From contig NZ_RBXT01000001.1 in assembly GCF_003635045.1 (NCBI RefSeq), positions 2,790,001 through 2,854,000 of the forward strand: DNA of 64,000 nucleotides, given 5' to 3'. The position numbers were made by a program, and so were the translations under genes. The notes below the pieces were generated by a model. The model searched no databases, was not told the origin of the DNA, and saw nothing but the letters and a program-made list of their open reading frames with translations. Positions 7,944 through 16,320 of the stretch are shown in pieces (position 1 is the stretch's first letter; each line of letters begins with the position of its first letter). Source of the DNA: Terracoccus luteus. GTDB lineage: Bacteria > Actinomycetota > Actinomycetes > Actinomycetales > Dermatophilaceae.

Positions 7944-8121
7944 CTCCACCCCGTCGCACCCCGGCCCACCGGGGCACTGCCGGGGTTCCCGGGTCGCGCG
8001 GTCCGACGCGACCCGGGAACGGGCACAGTAGGGTTGCACCGGCGACCGCAGCGGCGGTCGCGCACCCGGCCGTCGTCGCGGCCATCCAGGGCAGACACCG
8101 TCATCGTGAGGACGTGAGCAA

Positions 8122-8643
8122 GTGAGCAGCGAGCCGCAGCAGGACCGCACGCTGGGACAACTCGTGGCCTCGGCCACGGAGGACGTCTCGACGCTGGTCC
8201 GCGGCGAGATCGCGCTGGCCAAGGCCGAGATCGGGGCGCAGGTCAAGAAGGCCGGCATCGGCGGCGTCTTCCTCGCCGCGGCGGCCGTCGTCCTCTTCTA
8301 CAGCGTCTACTTCCTCTTCACGACGATCGCCGAGGCGCTGCAGGCCCTCGGGCTGCCGCGCTGGCTCTCGTTCCTCATCGTCTTCGTCGTCATGCTCCTC
8401 GTGGCCGGGGTCTTCGCCCTCATCGGCGTGCGCAAGATGAAGACGGTCGAGCCCAAGCCGGAGAAGACGATCGAGAACGCGGAGCGCACCGTCGACGGCC
8501 TCAAGGCCGCCGTGGCCAACCCCGGCAGCGCCCGCCCGGCCCCGCGCCCGACGTTCGCCGACCGCCCGCTGGGCTCCCCGGCATCCGGTGCCTCGACGCC
8601 CGCGACCTCGCCGGTCACGACGTCGTCCACCCGCGACGCCTGA
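8122..8643 (+). CDS. Phage-holin-family (DUF1469) membrane protein
   Basis: 173-residue protein with an amphipathic N-terminus (LGQLVASATEDVSTLVRGEIALAKAEI), two closely spaced membrane helices at about residues 45-70 and 80-105, and a Pro/Ala/Thr-rich cytoplasmic tail. This is the actinobacterial DUF1469/Actino-holin III family. Despite the name it is a chromosomal, syntenic gene (M. tuberculosis Rv3669 position), not a phage remnant. Its role is unknown, possibly in the envelope. GTG at 8122. It ends 21 bp before the alpha/beta hydrolase gene and is probably cotranscribed with it. Confidence 0.8.
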   Translation: MSSEPQQDRTLGQLVASATEDVSTLVRGEIALAKAEIGAQVKKAGIGGVFLAAAAVVLFYSVYFLFTTIAEALQALGLPRWLSFLIVFVVMLLVAGVFALIGVRKMKTVEPKPEKTIENAERTVDGLKAAVANPGSARPAPRPTFADRPLGSPASGASTPATSPVTTSSTRDA

Positions 8644-8664
8644 CCCCGCCCCGGACCGCTCGTC

Positions 8665-9576
8665 ATGTCGGTGGACGCCTCCGTCGTCAACGTCGACGGA
8701 CCCTGGGAGCACCGCTTCGTCGCGGCCAACGGCGCACGCTTCCACGTCGCCGAGATGGGCGACGGGCCGCTCGTGCTCATGCTGCACGGCTTCCCGCAGT
8801 TCTGGTACGCCTGGCGCCACCAGATGCGCGCCCTCGCCGCGGCGGGGTACCGGGTGGCCGCGATGGACCTGCGCGGGTTCGGCGGCTCCGACAAGCCGCC
8901 GCGCGGCTACGACACGTACACGGCGACCCTCGACGCCGCCAGCGTCATCCGTGCGCTCGGTGAGAAGGACGCCGTCGTCATGGGCCAGGGGCTCGGCGGC
9001 TGGATCGCCTGGTGCATGCCGGTGCTGCGCCCCGACGTGACCCGCGCGATCGCCTCCCTGTCGATGGCGCACCCGCGCGTCATGCGGCACGCGACGTGGA
9101 CGAACGGCGCGCAGCGTGAGGCGTCGCGCTGGATCGTCGGGCTGCAGAAGCCCTTCGTGCCCGAGCGTGAGATGGCCCGGTCGCACGGCTACGTCGCCGG
9201 GCTGCTGCACGAATGGTCCTCCCCCTTCGGGCAGTTCCCGACGAAGGAGGACATCGCGCGCTACGGCGACGGGATGATGATCCCGTTCGTCGCGCACTCC
9301 GCCGCGGAGCACTACCGCTGGCTGGGGCGCTCGTCGGTGCGACCCGACGGGCCGATGTTCATGCGGCGCATCAAGCACGCGGTGCGCGTGCCGGTGCTGC
9401 AGCTGCAGGGCACAGACGACCGCTGCGTGCTGCCCGAGGCGACGTACGGCTCCGGCGCCTGGGTGCCGGGCGACTACCACCACGTCAAGGTGCCGGGGGC
9501 GGGGCACTTCCTCACCGAGGAGGCGCCCGAGGCCGTCGACGCCGCCCTGCTCGACTGGCTGCGGACCCTGCCGTGA
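8665..9576 (+). CDS. Alpha/beta hydrolase, epoxide-hydrolase-like (EphE type)
   Basis: 303 residues with oxyanion motif LHGFPQFWYAWRHQ at about residues 36-49 and lid tyrosine-type features of soluble epoxide hydrolases. A C-terminal GAGHFLTEEAPEAVDAAL carries the catalytic His. The nucleophile elbow reads VVMGQGLGGWIAW: the usual G-x-D/S-x-G is G-Q-G-L-G, so the residue at the nucleophile position (expected Asp) is Gly. The protein may therefore be inactive or use another residue. It lies at the place of Rv3670 (ephE). The 3' end overlaps the next gene by 4 bp (GTGA). Confidence 0.8.
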   Translation: MSVDASVVNVDGPWEHRFVAANGARFHVAEMGDGPLVLMLHGFPQFWYAWRHQMRALAAAGYRVAAMDLRGFGGSDKPPRGYDTYTATLDAASVIRALGEKDAVVMGQGLGGWIAWCMPVLRPDVTRAIASLSMAHPRVMRHATWTNGAQREASRWIVGLQKPFVPEREMARSHGYVAGLLHEWSSPFGQFPTKEDIARYGDGMMIPFVAHSAAEHYRWLGRSSVRPDGPMFMRRIKHAVRVPVLQLQGTDDRCVLPEATYGSGAWVPGDYHHVKVPGAGHFLTEEAPEAVDAALLDWLRTLP

Positions 9577-10505
9577 GCGGCCTCGTGCTCCCCGACGCGG
9601 GCGGCGTGACGTGGTCGGTTCTCGTGCAGACCGACGAGGGGATGCCGGTGGGCGCGGTCGGTGCCGAGTCCGCCCTGCGCACCGCTTCCGTCGGCAAGGT
9701 GCTGCTGCTGCTCGAGACCGCCCGCGCCGTGACCGAGGGCGAGGTGAGCGGCGACGAGCTGCTGACCCGCACCGTCGACGAGTGGGTGGCCGACTCCGGG
9801 CTGTGGCACACGATGGCGGTCGAGTCGCTGCCCGTGACCGACGTCGCCGCGCTCGTCGGGGCGGTGAGCGACAACCTCGCCACGAACGTCCTGCTGCGCC
9901 GCATCGGTCTCGACGCCGTGGCGCGCCGGGCCGTCGTGCTCGGGCTGCGCGCGACGGCGCTGCACGACCGCGTGCGCGACGTGCGCACCACCGAGCACGC
10001 CGCCACGTTGTCGACCGGGTCGGCGGCCGAGCTGGCCGGGCTCATGGCCCGCGTCGCCGCCGGCACCGCGGTGTCGCCGGCCGCCGACGCCCTCGTGCGG
10101 CAGTGGCTCTCGGCCAACGTCGACCTGTCGATGGTCGGCTCGGTGCTCGTCGAGCAGGCCGGCGTCGACCCGATCGCCCACTCGGTGGTGCTGGCCCGGC
10201 AGGCCGCGGCCGACTCGTCGGTGGCCGGTCACGCGCCCGGGCTCGTGCTGTGGAACAAGACCGGCACCGACGACGGCGTGCGGGCCGACGTCGGCGCCGT
10301 CACCCGCCACGGGCGCACGGTCACCTGGGCGGCCATCGCGAACTGGAGCGTCGCCGGCGGCCGGGGCGCCGACCGCGTCGAGGCCGGGCCGGCGTTCGAC
10401 GCCGCGGGCGCGGCCGGGATGTCGCGCGCCGACCTCACGACGTGGGCGGTGCTGCGGGGCATGCGCCAGGTCGGCGAGCTCGTCCTCGACACCGTCACCG
10501 CCTGA
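9573..10505 (+). CDS. Class A beta-lactamase-like serine hydrolase
   Basis: 310-residue penicillin-recognising enzyme family member. The three active-site motifs are visible: SxxK as SVGK (about residue 42), SDN in VSDNLATNVLL (near residue 105) and KTG in LWNKTGTDDGVRADVG (near residue 230). No signal peptide or lipobox is evident and the N-terminus is short, unlike secreted beta-lactamases. A cytosolic esterase or D-aminopeptidase-like role is as likely as antibiotic hydrolysis. The GTG start overlaps the stop of the upstream hydrolase by 4 bp. The 3' end runs directly into an inverted-repeat element. Confidence 0.8.
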   Translation: MSGLVLPDAGGVTWSVLVQTDEGMPVGAVGAESALRTASVGKVLLLLETARAVTEGEVSGDELLTRTVDEWVADSGLWHTMAVESLPVTDVAALVGAVSDNLATNVLLRRIGLDAVARRAVVLGLRATALHDRVRDVRTTEHAATLSTGSAAELAGLMARVAAGTAVSPAADALVRQWLSANVDLSMVGSVLVEQAGVDPIAHSVVLARQAAADSSVAGHAPGLVLWNKTGTDDGVRADVGAVTRHGRTVTWAAIANWSVAGGRGADRVEAGPAFDAAGAAGMSRADLTTWAVLRGMRQVGELVLDTVTA

Positions 10506-10507
10506 CC

Positions 10508-10791
10508 CCCCGTCGAAAGGCCAAATAGAGGGTGCCGAAAGGTCAACCGGGCCGGACGACGACGCTGAGTCGCCGCGCATGCCGGATGCCGGATGCCGGA
10601 TGGCGGATGGCGGCGTCTCGAGGCGCCCACCCCAGCGGTCGGCGCCGGGCTCGCGGGACGTGGAGCGGGAGGACGACGAGCCGCTCACGTCGGCACCGGC
10701 ATCCGATCGGCCCCCGATCAGCACTCGACGGCCCGAGCGCCCACCCGACGAAGTGACCCTTCGGTGGCCTCTATTTGGCCTTTCGACGGGG
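10508..10791. repeat. 284-bp segment bounded by 24-bp perfect inverted repeats
   Basis: 10508-10531 and 10768-10791 are exact reverse complements (core GTCGAAAGGCCAAATAG). Similarity continues imperfectly about 14 bp inward (GCCGAAAGGTCA versus ACCGAAGGGTCA). The interior has no gene and holds tandem GGATGCC copies at 10584-10597. No transposase or clear target duplication is seen. The same core recurs at 63345-63432, 23464-23478 and 61827-61841, so this is one member of an intergenic repeat family. It separates two convergent genes and may act as a bidirectional terminator. Confidence 0.8.
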
Positions 10792-10812
10792 TGGTCCCCC
10801 GGGGGAAGGGGG

Positions 10813-12015
10813 TCAGCCGGAGACGCAGGCTCCGGTCGAGACCTCCTGCGACGCCGAGGCGGCGGCCTGCAGCACCGGCTCGGCCTCGTCGAGCGTCAGG
10901 GCGTAGCCGGTGCGGTCGTCGTCGAGCGACTTGGCGAAGACGACCCCGACGACGCGCCCGTCGGTGTCGAGCAGCGGACCGCCGGAGTTGCCCGGCCGCA
11001 CCGTCGTGTTGAGCGAGTAGATCTCGCGCACCACCTGCTCGGCGGAGTAGATGTCGAGCCCACGCGCGTCGAGCACCGACCGCACCCGGGCCGAGACGAC
11101 CGTGTACGGACCGTCGAGCGGGTAGCCGGGCACGACGGCTGTGTCGCCGCGACCGAGCTCGGTGCCGAGCTGCAGCGCCGGGGCGTCGAAGTCGTCGACG
11201 CGCAGCACGGCGAGGTCACGCTCGGGGTCGTAGAGCACGACCTCGGCGGGGACGATCTGCCCGTCACCCTCGACCCGCAGGCGGCTCGCACCGGCGACGA
11301 CGTGCGCGTTGGTCACGATGCGGCCGGGGCTGAGCACCCAGCCCGTGCCCTCCGAGCCCCGCTGGCACGAGGCGGATGCCGTCGTCACCTTGACGATGGA
11401 GCGGGCCGCGGACTGCACCCCGCTCGTGCGGGTCGCGCCGGGGTCGGGGTCGGGCACGGGCGTGATCGGCTCGGGCGCGAGGCCCTCGAAGACCTGCGGG
11501 AACCCCTGGCTCGAAAGGAAGCCACGGACGCCGGCGAACACCGACCCGGCATCGGTCGGGGCCACCGAGTCGACCGCGCGCAGCACTCGCGACTCGCTCA
11601 CGGCCCGCGACAGCGTCGGGTTCCCCGCCGAGCGCAGGGTGCTGCCGATGAAGCCGGCGACGAGCGCGGCGACGACGGTCACGACGACGGCCCCGAGCAC
11701 CGAGTCGACCCGACGCAGCGGCGAGCGCGCGAGCCGGTTGCGGATCGAGGCCCCGGCCAGCCCGCCGAGGAACTGCCCCAGCCAGCCGACCAGCACGACG
11801 CCGACCACGACCGCGAGGACACGCCAGCGCGGGTCGTCGGCGACGGCATCCCATCTCGCCAGCACGTTCGGCAGCTGCCAGACGGCGATGAGGGCGCCGA
11901 TGACGAAGCCGACGAGCGAGAAGACGCTGGCCACGAGGCCGCGGCGGTACCCCGAGACGGCGTACGCGAGCAGCAGCAGCACGAGGACGAGGTCGAGCCA
12001 CCCGGAGCCGGTCAC
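10813..12015 (-). CDS. marP: MarP-family membrane-anchored periplasmic serine protease
   Basis: 400 residues. Four predicted N-terminal helices (about 5-150, CvpA-like) anchor a trypsin-like protease domain outside the membrane. The triad is His238 (TNAHVV), Asp267 (ERDLAVL) and Ser344 (RPGNSGGPL), almost the numbering of M. tuberculosis MarP (Rv3671c), which maintains pH homeostasis under acid stress. Cys residues flanking the protease domain could form the regulatory disulphide known in that family. GTG at 12015 overlaps the Nudix gene stop by 4 bp. Third gene of the nth-Nudix-marP operon. Identification is firm; a role in acid tolerance is transferred by homology. Confidence 0.93.
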   Translation of the reverse strand: MTGSGWLDLVLVLLLLAYAVSGYRRGLVASVFSLVGFVIGALIAVWQLPNVLARWDAVADDPRWRVLAVVVGVVLVGWLGQFLGGLAGASIRNRLARSPLRRVDSVLGAVVVTVVAALVAGFIGSTLRSAGNPTLSRAVSESRVLRAVDSVAPTDAGSVFAGVRGFLSSQGFPQVFEGLAPEPITPVPDPDPGATRTSGVQSAARSIVKVTTASASCQRGSEGTGWVLSPGRIVTNAHVVAGASRLRVEGDGQIVPAEVVLYDPERDLAVLRVDDFDAPALQLGTELGRGDTAVVPGYPLDGPYTVVSARVRSVLDARGLDIYSAEQVVREIYSLNTTVRPGNSGGPLLDTDGRVVGVVFAKSLDDDRTGYALTLDEAEPVLQAAASASQEVSTGACVSG

Positions 12016-12797
12016 GAACGGGGCCCCTGCAGGTAGCGCTCGGGGATCTCGCGCTCGACGGAGGAGTCCCACTCACGGCTCTGCCCGCCGAGGTCGAGGA
12101 CCCGGCTGACGAGGCCCGCGGTGAAGCCCCAGAGCAGCAGGTCGTCGAGGTCGAAGGCAGGGCCGACGAAGCCGCTCGGGTGGGTGACGGTGAAGCGGGT
12201 GGCCGGGTCGAGCAGGTGCGAGACCGGCACCGACATCACGTCGTGCACCTCGTACGGGTCGCGTACCGACATCGGCGACGGCTGCGCCCACCAGCCCAGG
12301 ACCGGCGTGACGACGAAGCCGGAGGGGGGCAGGAAGAGCGCCGGCAGCACCCCGAGCACGTCGACGCCCGCGGGGTCGAGACCGGTCTCCTCTTGCGCCT
12401 CGCGCAGCGCCGTGCCGACGACGCCGTCGTCGGAGGGCTCGGCCGCGCCGCCGGGAAAGGCGATCTGGGCGGGGTGGGAGCGCATGTCGTGAGAACGCTC
12501 GAGGAGCACGAGGTGCTCCCCCGGTACCTGTGAATCGGCAGGCGGCGGCCCGAAGAGGATGAGCACGGACGACTGCCGGCCGCCCTCCTCGGGCGGGAGG
12601 AAGCGCGAGAACCGCTCCGGCTCGAGGTCGGGCAGACGTGCCGCGAGGTCGGTCAGCCAGGTCGGCGGGGCGACTCCGGCCGGGCCGGGCGTGATGGCGC
12701 CGTGCGCCCCCGAGTAGGTGATCGGGCTGCCCGCCGACCCCCGCCCGGCCGCTGCGGGCGGGTTGGCCTCGCCGGGCGCGTCGGGCGCGTCGGTCAC
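12012..12797 (-). CDS. Nudix hydrolase, CoA pyrophosphatase type (NudL-like)
   Basis: 261 residues. The N-terminal 45 or so are low-complexity, Pro/Gly/Ala-rich. A Nudix domain follows, with preceding [10 protein letters not shown] (the UPF0035 signature of CoA pyrophosphatases) and Nudix box [25 protein letters not shown] near residues 125-149. It probably hydrolyses CoA or acyl-CoA to phosphopantetheine products. GTG at 12797 overlaps the nth stop, and its own stop overlaps marP, both by 4 bp. Same order as Rv3674c-Rv3672c-Rv3671c, without the thioredoxin-like gene found there. Confidence 0.9.
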   Translation of the reverse strand: MTDAPDAPGEANPPAAAGRGSAGSPITYSGAHGAITPGPAGVAPPTWLTDLAARLPDLEPERFSRFLPPEEGGRQSSVLILFGPPPADSQVPGEHLVLLERSHDMRSHPAQIAFPGGAAEPSDDGVVGTALREAQEETGLDPAGVDVLGVLPALFLPPSGFVVTPVLGWWAQPSPMSVRDPYEVHDVMSVPVSHLLDPATRFTVTHPSGFVGPAFDLDDLLLWGFTAGLVSRVLDLGGQSREWDSSVEREIPERYLQGPRS

Positions 12798-13531
12798 CGG
12801 GGAGCCAGCTCGTACTTGAGCAGCTTCGCCGCCTTGTCGGGGTCGGTCTCGCCGACGCCGTAGCTGGGGCACCACTGCGTCACCGGGCAGGCGCCGCACG
12901 CCGGGCGCTTGGCGTGACAGGTCCGCCGCCCGTGGAAGACGAGGACGTGGCTGAGCATGGTCCAGTCGCTCCGCGGGAACATCGAGCCCACCTCGTGCTC
13001 GACCTTGACGGGGTCCTCCTCCGTCGTCCAGCCGAAGCGGCGCACGAGCCGCCCGAAATGCGTGTCGACGGTGATGCCGGGCACGCCGAACGCGTTGCCG
13101 AGCACGACGTTGGCCGTCTTGCGACCCACGCCCGGCAGCGTCACGAGGTCGGCCAGCCGGCCCGGCACCTCGCCGTCGAAGCGCTCGACGAGCGCTGCCC
13201 CCAGCTTGATCAGGGCGTCGCTCTTCGCGCGGTAGAACCCGGTCGGCTGGATCATCGTCTCGAGCTCGGTGCGGTCGGCACCGGCGTAGTCGGATGCCGT
13301 GGGGTACCTCGCGAAGAGCAGCGGGGTCACCTTGTTCACCCCGACGTCGGTCGTCTGGGCCGACAGGATCGTGGCGACGAGCAGCTCGAGCGGGGTGGTG
13401 AAGTCGAGCTCGCAGTGCGCGTACGGGTAGCGCTCGTGCAGGGCCCGGTAGGTCTTGCGCGCCCGGCGCACCGTCGAGACGTCCTTCTTCGGCGGCGGTT
13501 CGGGGGCCTTGGCGCGCTGACGTGGTGGCAC
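12794..13531 (-). CDS. nth: Endonuclease III (DNA glycosylase/AP lyase)
   Basis: About 245 residues. It excises oxidised pyrimidines and nicks the abasic site. The helix-hairpin-helix [12 protein letters not shown] carries the catalytic Lys, [11 protein letters not shown] carries the catalytic Asp, and the 4Fe-4S ligands read C-x6-C-x2-C-x5-C ([17 protein letters not shown]). The GTG at 13531 was preferred because a TACAGT -10 box lies 13 nt upstream (leaderless pattern); a GTG at 13555 is in frame. First gene of the operon with Nudix and marP, divergent from crp. Confidence 0.94.
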   Translation of the reverse strand: MPPRQRAKAPEPPPKKDVSTVRRARKTYRALHERYPYAHCELDFTTPLELLVATILSAQTTDVGVNKVTPLLFARYPTASDYAGADRTELETMIQPTGFYRAKSDALIKLGAALVERFDGEVPGRLADLVTLPGVGRKTANVVLGNAFGVPGITVDTHFGRLVRRFGWTTEEDPVKVEHEVGSMFPRSDWTMLSHVLVFHGRRTCHAKRPACGACPVTQWCPSYGVGETDPDKAAKLLKYELAPR

Positions 13532-13664
13532 GGACGTCACTGTATGACGGGGCACCGACACGCCCCGCACGCCCGTCGAGCCCCGGCTCCGCCCATCGCC
13601 CGCCCCTCGTGGCCCGCGGCCGGGCCGCCGACGACCGCCGGGTGTGACGTGGCACACTGACCCC

Positions 13665-14342
13665 GTGGATCTCGACGTGGTGAGGCGAGCGCCTCTCTTC
13701 CAGGCCCTCGACGACGAGGCGGCCGCCGCCCTGCAGTCGGAGATGAGCCGTACCCACCTCGAGCGGGCCGACGTCCTGTTCCGTGAGGGTGACCAGGGCG
13801 ACACGCTCTACGTCATCGCCGAGGGCAAGATCAAGCTCGGCCGCACGAGCCCCGACGGCCGCGAGAACCTCGTGGCCATCCTCGGCCCCGGCGAGATGTT
13901 CGGCGAGCTGAGCCTGTTCGACCCGGGCCCGCGCACGATGACCGCGACCGCGGTGGCCGAGACGCAGCTGCTCGGGCTGCGCAACGACTCCCTCACCCCG
14001 TTGCTGACCGGCCGGCCGGAGGTGTCCAAGGCCCTCCTCGGCGCCCTCGCCCAGCGGCTGCGCCGCACCAACGCGCACCTCGCCGACCTCGTCTTCACCG
14101 ACGTGCCCGGCCGCGTGGCCAAGGCGCTGCTAGAGCTGTCCGAGCGGTTCGGCCGCCCGGTCGAGGGCGGGCTCATGGTCTCGCACGACCTCACGCAGGA
14201 GGAGCTCGCCCAGCTCGTCGGCGCCTCCCGCGAGACGGTGAACAAGGCCCTCGCCGACTTCGCCACCCGCGGCTGGCTGCGCCTCGAGAACCGTGCCGTG
14301 CTGCTGCAGGACGTCGAGCGCCTCACGCGCCGCGCCCGCTGA
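13665..14342 (+). CDS. crp: Crp/Fnr-family cAMP-responsive regulator
   Basis: 225-residue global regulator. The N-terminal cyclic-nucleotide barrel includes [22 protein letters not shown] (about residues 80-101), followed by a long dimer helix and the winged helix [29 protein letters not shown] near residues 180-208. Length and sequence match Crp (Rv3676) of mycobacteria and GlxR of corynebacteria, which bind cAMP and control carbon and respiration genes. GTG at 13665 lies 12 nt after a CACACT -10 box, so probably leaderless. Divergent from nth with a 133-bp shared promoter region. Confidence 0.93.
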   Translation: MDLDVVRRAPLFQALDDEAAAALQSEMSRTHLERADVLFREGDQGDTLYVIAEGKIKLGRTSPDGRENLVAILGPGEMFGELSLFDPGPRTMTATAVAETQLLGLRNDSLTPLLTGRPEVSKALLGALAQRLRRTNAHLADLVFTDVPGRVAKALLELSERFGRPVEGGLMVSHDLTQEELAQLVGASRETVNKALADFATRGWLRLENRAVLLQDVERLTRRAR

Positions 14343-14424
14343 GCCACGCCCGCACACCGGCCCACTCCACCCGCCGGGCTCCCCCGCCGGCCGGCCGATC
14401 CCTGTCCCGCTCCGGCGTCCGCCC

Positions 14425-15369
14425 TCAGGACCGCGTCGTCGGCGCGGTGCGAGCCACCCAGTGGCGCGGCCGCTCGAACCCGTCCGGCAGCCGCGTCCGG
14501 TCGTCGCCGCGGGCGCTGTTGACCTGCATCTGCGTGAGGTAGATCGCCGTCGCGAGGTCCGCCCCGCCCAGGTCGGCGTCGCGCAGGTCGACCCCCAGCA
14601 CGTCGCAGCGCCGCAACGTCGCGCCCCTGAGGTCGGCGGCGATGGCGAGGCTGCCGCGCAGGGTGAGCCCGTCGAGGTCGGCGCCGGCCAGCCGCGCCCC
14701 TGACAGGTCGCTGCCCGGCCCGACGGTGACGCCCGACACCCGCGCCCCACCACGCGAACCGCGCGGCCCCCGAGGCCCCTGCGACTCCCGGCCACCGCGT
14801 CCGCCCCGGCGACCCGGGCGTCCGCCCCGGACCGACCTCGCGACCTCGCTCGCCTCGACGAGCAGGTCCCGGGCGGCGGCGTACTCGGCGTCGACGTCGA
14901 GGGCCGCGAGCGCGGCCGGCTCGCCGTCGCTGAGTCGGCGCACCCGCTCGAAGGACGCGGCCCACGGGGCGGGGTCGCGGGCCGCCGCCACCATCGTGAT
15001 CGCCTCGTCGAGGTACCAGAGCAGCTCGTGCAGCCGCCGCACGACGGGAAAGACCGCGAACATGGCCTCCCGCGTGGCCGGGTCGTCGCGCCACGACCGT
15101 CCACCGAAGGTGCGCTGCGACACCTTCTGGCCGGCGCCGAAGCAGTCGAAGACCGTGCAGCCCTTGTAGCCGACCTCGCGCAGCCGCCCGTGCGCGACGC
15201 AGCCGTCGTCGGCGTCGAGGTTGACGCACGGCTCCCCCGCTGGCTTGTCGACGGGGAAGTCGGCCGTCCGGGCGAACGCGAGGGCGACGCAGCACAGCCC
15301 GAAGCACCGGGCGCAGTCGGCGCCGAGGTCCTCGCGGCGACCCAGCTCGATGCGTGTGCGTGCGACCAC
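14425..15369 (-). CDS. YkgJ-like Cys-rich N-terminus fused to pentapeptide repeats
   Basis: 314 residues in two parts. Residues 15-85 hold a Cys cluster (CARCFGLCC, EPCVNLDADDGC, GYKGCTVFDC) resembling the UPF0153/YkgJ metal-chelating fold. After a helical middle and a Gly/Arg-rich linker (about 185-215), residues 220-285 form right-handed-helix pentapeptide repeats (LSGARLAGADLDGLTLRGS, ADLRGATLRRCDVLGVDLRDADLGGADL). Function unknown. The GTG at 15369 was chosen because TAGCGT lies 13 nt upstream; the GTG at 15378 overlaps that box. No neighbour suggests a role. Confidence 0.72.
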   Translation of the reverse strand: MVARTRIELGRREDLGADCARCFGLCCVALAFARTADFPVDKPAGEPCVNLDADDGCVAHGRLREVGYKGCTVFDCFGAGQKVSQRTFGGRSWRDDPATREAMFAVFPVVRRLHELLWYLDEAITMVAAARDPAPWAASFERVRRLSDGEPAALAALDVDAEYAAARDLLVEASEVARSVRGGRPGRRGGRGGRESQGPRGPRGSRGGARVSGVTVGPGSDLSGARLAGADLDGLTLRGSLAIAADLRGATLRRCDVLGVDLRDADLGGADLATAIYLTQMQVNSARGDDRTRLPDGFERPRHWVARTAPTTRS

Positions 15370-15384
15370 TGTGCCCACGCTAGT

Positions 15385-15424
15385 CGCGGCGCCGCGGCGC
15401 CGCGGCGCCGCGGCGTCGCGGCGC
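15385..15424. repeat. Five tandem copies of CGCGGCGC (8 bp)
   Basis: Units at 15385, 15393, 15401, 15409 and 15417; the fourth ends in T. The array lies between two same-strand genes, immediately upstream of the -10 box of the pentapeptide-repeat gene. It is prone to slippage and could vary in copy number. Confidence 0.8.
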
Positions 15425-15447
15425 CGACCCCGCCTGCCGCCCGAGGG

Positions 15448-15822
15448 CTACCGACCGCCCGTCGTGACGACGAAGGCCGCCCCACCGACGGCGAGCAGCA
15501 GCGCCGCCACCGCGGTGCACGTGATGAGCGTGCCGCCGGCCGCGAGGCGCCGGTGGTCGCGCACGAGCGAGTCGTGCGAGCGGCGGTAGCGCGCCACCGC
15601 GGTCGCCCACCCGGCCGCCGAGAGCACGAGCGCCCCCAGCGCCACGGGTACGACCGGGGCCCGGTCGACGGCCGCGAGCAGCCGCACGCACAGCGCACTG
15701 CCGATGACGAGCGAGAGGCACGTGCGCTGCCACGCGAGCAGCGTGCGCTCGAGCTGCAGACCGGGGTCGAAGGGCGAGGATGCCGGTGAGCCGGCGTCAG
15801 GGGTCCCCGCGCCCCCGCTCAC
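15448..15822 (-). CDS. DUF202 membrane protein
   Basis: 124 residues. An N-terminal LERTLLAWQRTCLSLVIGSAL segment with the family's R-T-x-L-A-W-x-R-T signature is followed by three membrane helices. DUF202 proteins are small membrane proteins of unknown function, often paired. It overlaps the upstream DUF202 gene by 4 bp, so the two are translationally coupled and may form a hetero-oligomer. No catalytic residues are evident. Confidence 0.85.
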   Translation of the reverse strand: MSGGAGTPDAGSPASSPFDPGLQLERTLLAWQRTCLSLVIGSALCVRLLAAVDRAPVVPVALGALVLSAAGWATAVARYRRSHDSLVRDHRRLAAGGTLITCTAVAALLLAVGGAAFVVTTGGR

Positions 15823-16235
15823 AGCAGCAGGCCTATGACGAGCAGCACCGCGGCGAGGACGAGCCCGACCGCGAGCAGGGCCCCGAACGACGGCCCGCGC
15901 AGCACCTGCCCCCTGCGCAGCGCCCGCTCCGTGCGCGCCCAGCCCACCCAGCCCTGGACTGCGGCGGCCACCCCCATGGCGACGAAGAGCAGCGCCACGG
16001 CCATCCGCAGGCCGGGCGTGATGGGCGCCGAGACCGCCTCCAGGGCCACGCCGGCGGCGACGAGCGCGAGAGCCGTGCGCACCCAGGCGAGGAAGGTGCG
16101 CTCGTTGGCGAGGCTGAAGCGCGGGTCAGGCTCGGAGCCGCCCTCGTACACGAACCGCGGAAAGCGCTGCGGCACAACGTCGTCGGGGCGCAGAGGCATC
16201 GGCTCAGGCTCGTGCTGCGGGTCGACCTCGGTCAC
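15819..16235 (-). CDS. YidH-type DUF202 membrane protein
   Basis: 138 residues. It has the signature SLANERTFLAWVRTALALVAAGVALE at about residues 42-67, then two further membrane helices. It is closer to E. coli YidH than its downstream paralogue. GTG at 16235 lies 12 nt after a TAGGGT -10 box. First gene of a two-gene DUF202 operon. Function unknown. Confidence 0.87.
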   Translation of the reverse strand: MTEVDPQHEPEPMPLRPDDVVPQRFPRFVYEGGSEPDPRFSLANERTFLAWVRTALALVAAGVALEAVSAPITPGLRMAVALLFVAMGVAAAVQGWVGWARTERALRRGQVLRGPSFGALLAVGLVLAAVLLVIGLLL

Positions 16236-16320
16236 GACCCCACCCTAGGGTCGCCGCAGTCACAGTGACGGCCCGGCACGCGCGGCCCGCCCGACCCACG
16301 CCTGCGCCTACGGTGGGTGG

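Noticed and set aside
8122-8643. Prophage remnant suggested by the holin-family name
   Set aside because: No other phage genes; the gene is syntenic in actinobacteria and has host composition.
9573-10505. Antibiotic-resistance beta-lactamase call
   Set aside because: Active-site motifs are present, but there is no export signal or visible omega-loop glutamate motif; only a family-level name is justified.
10508-10791. Insertion sequence between the inverted repeats
   Set aside because: Interior is under 240 bp with no transposase frame and no clear target duplication; kept only as a repeat element.
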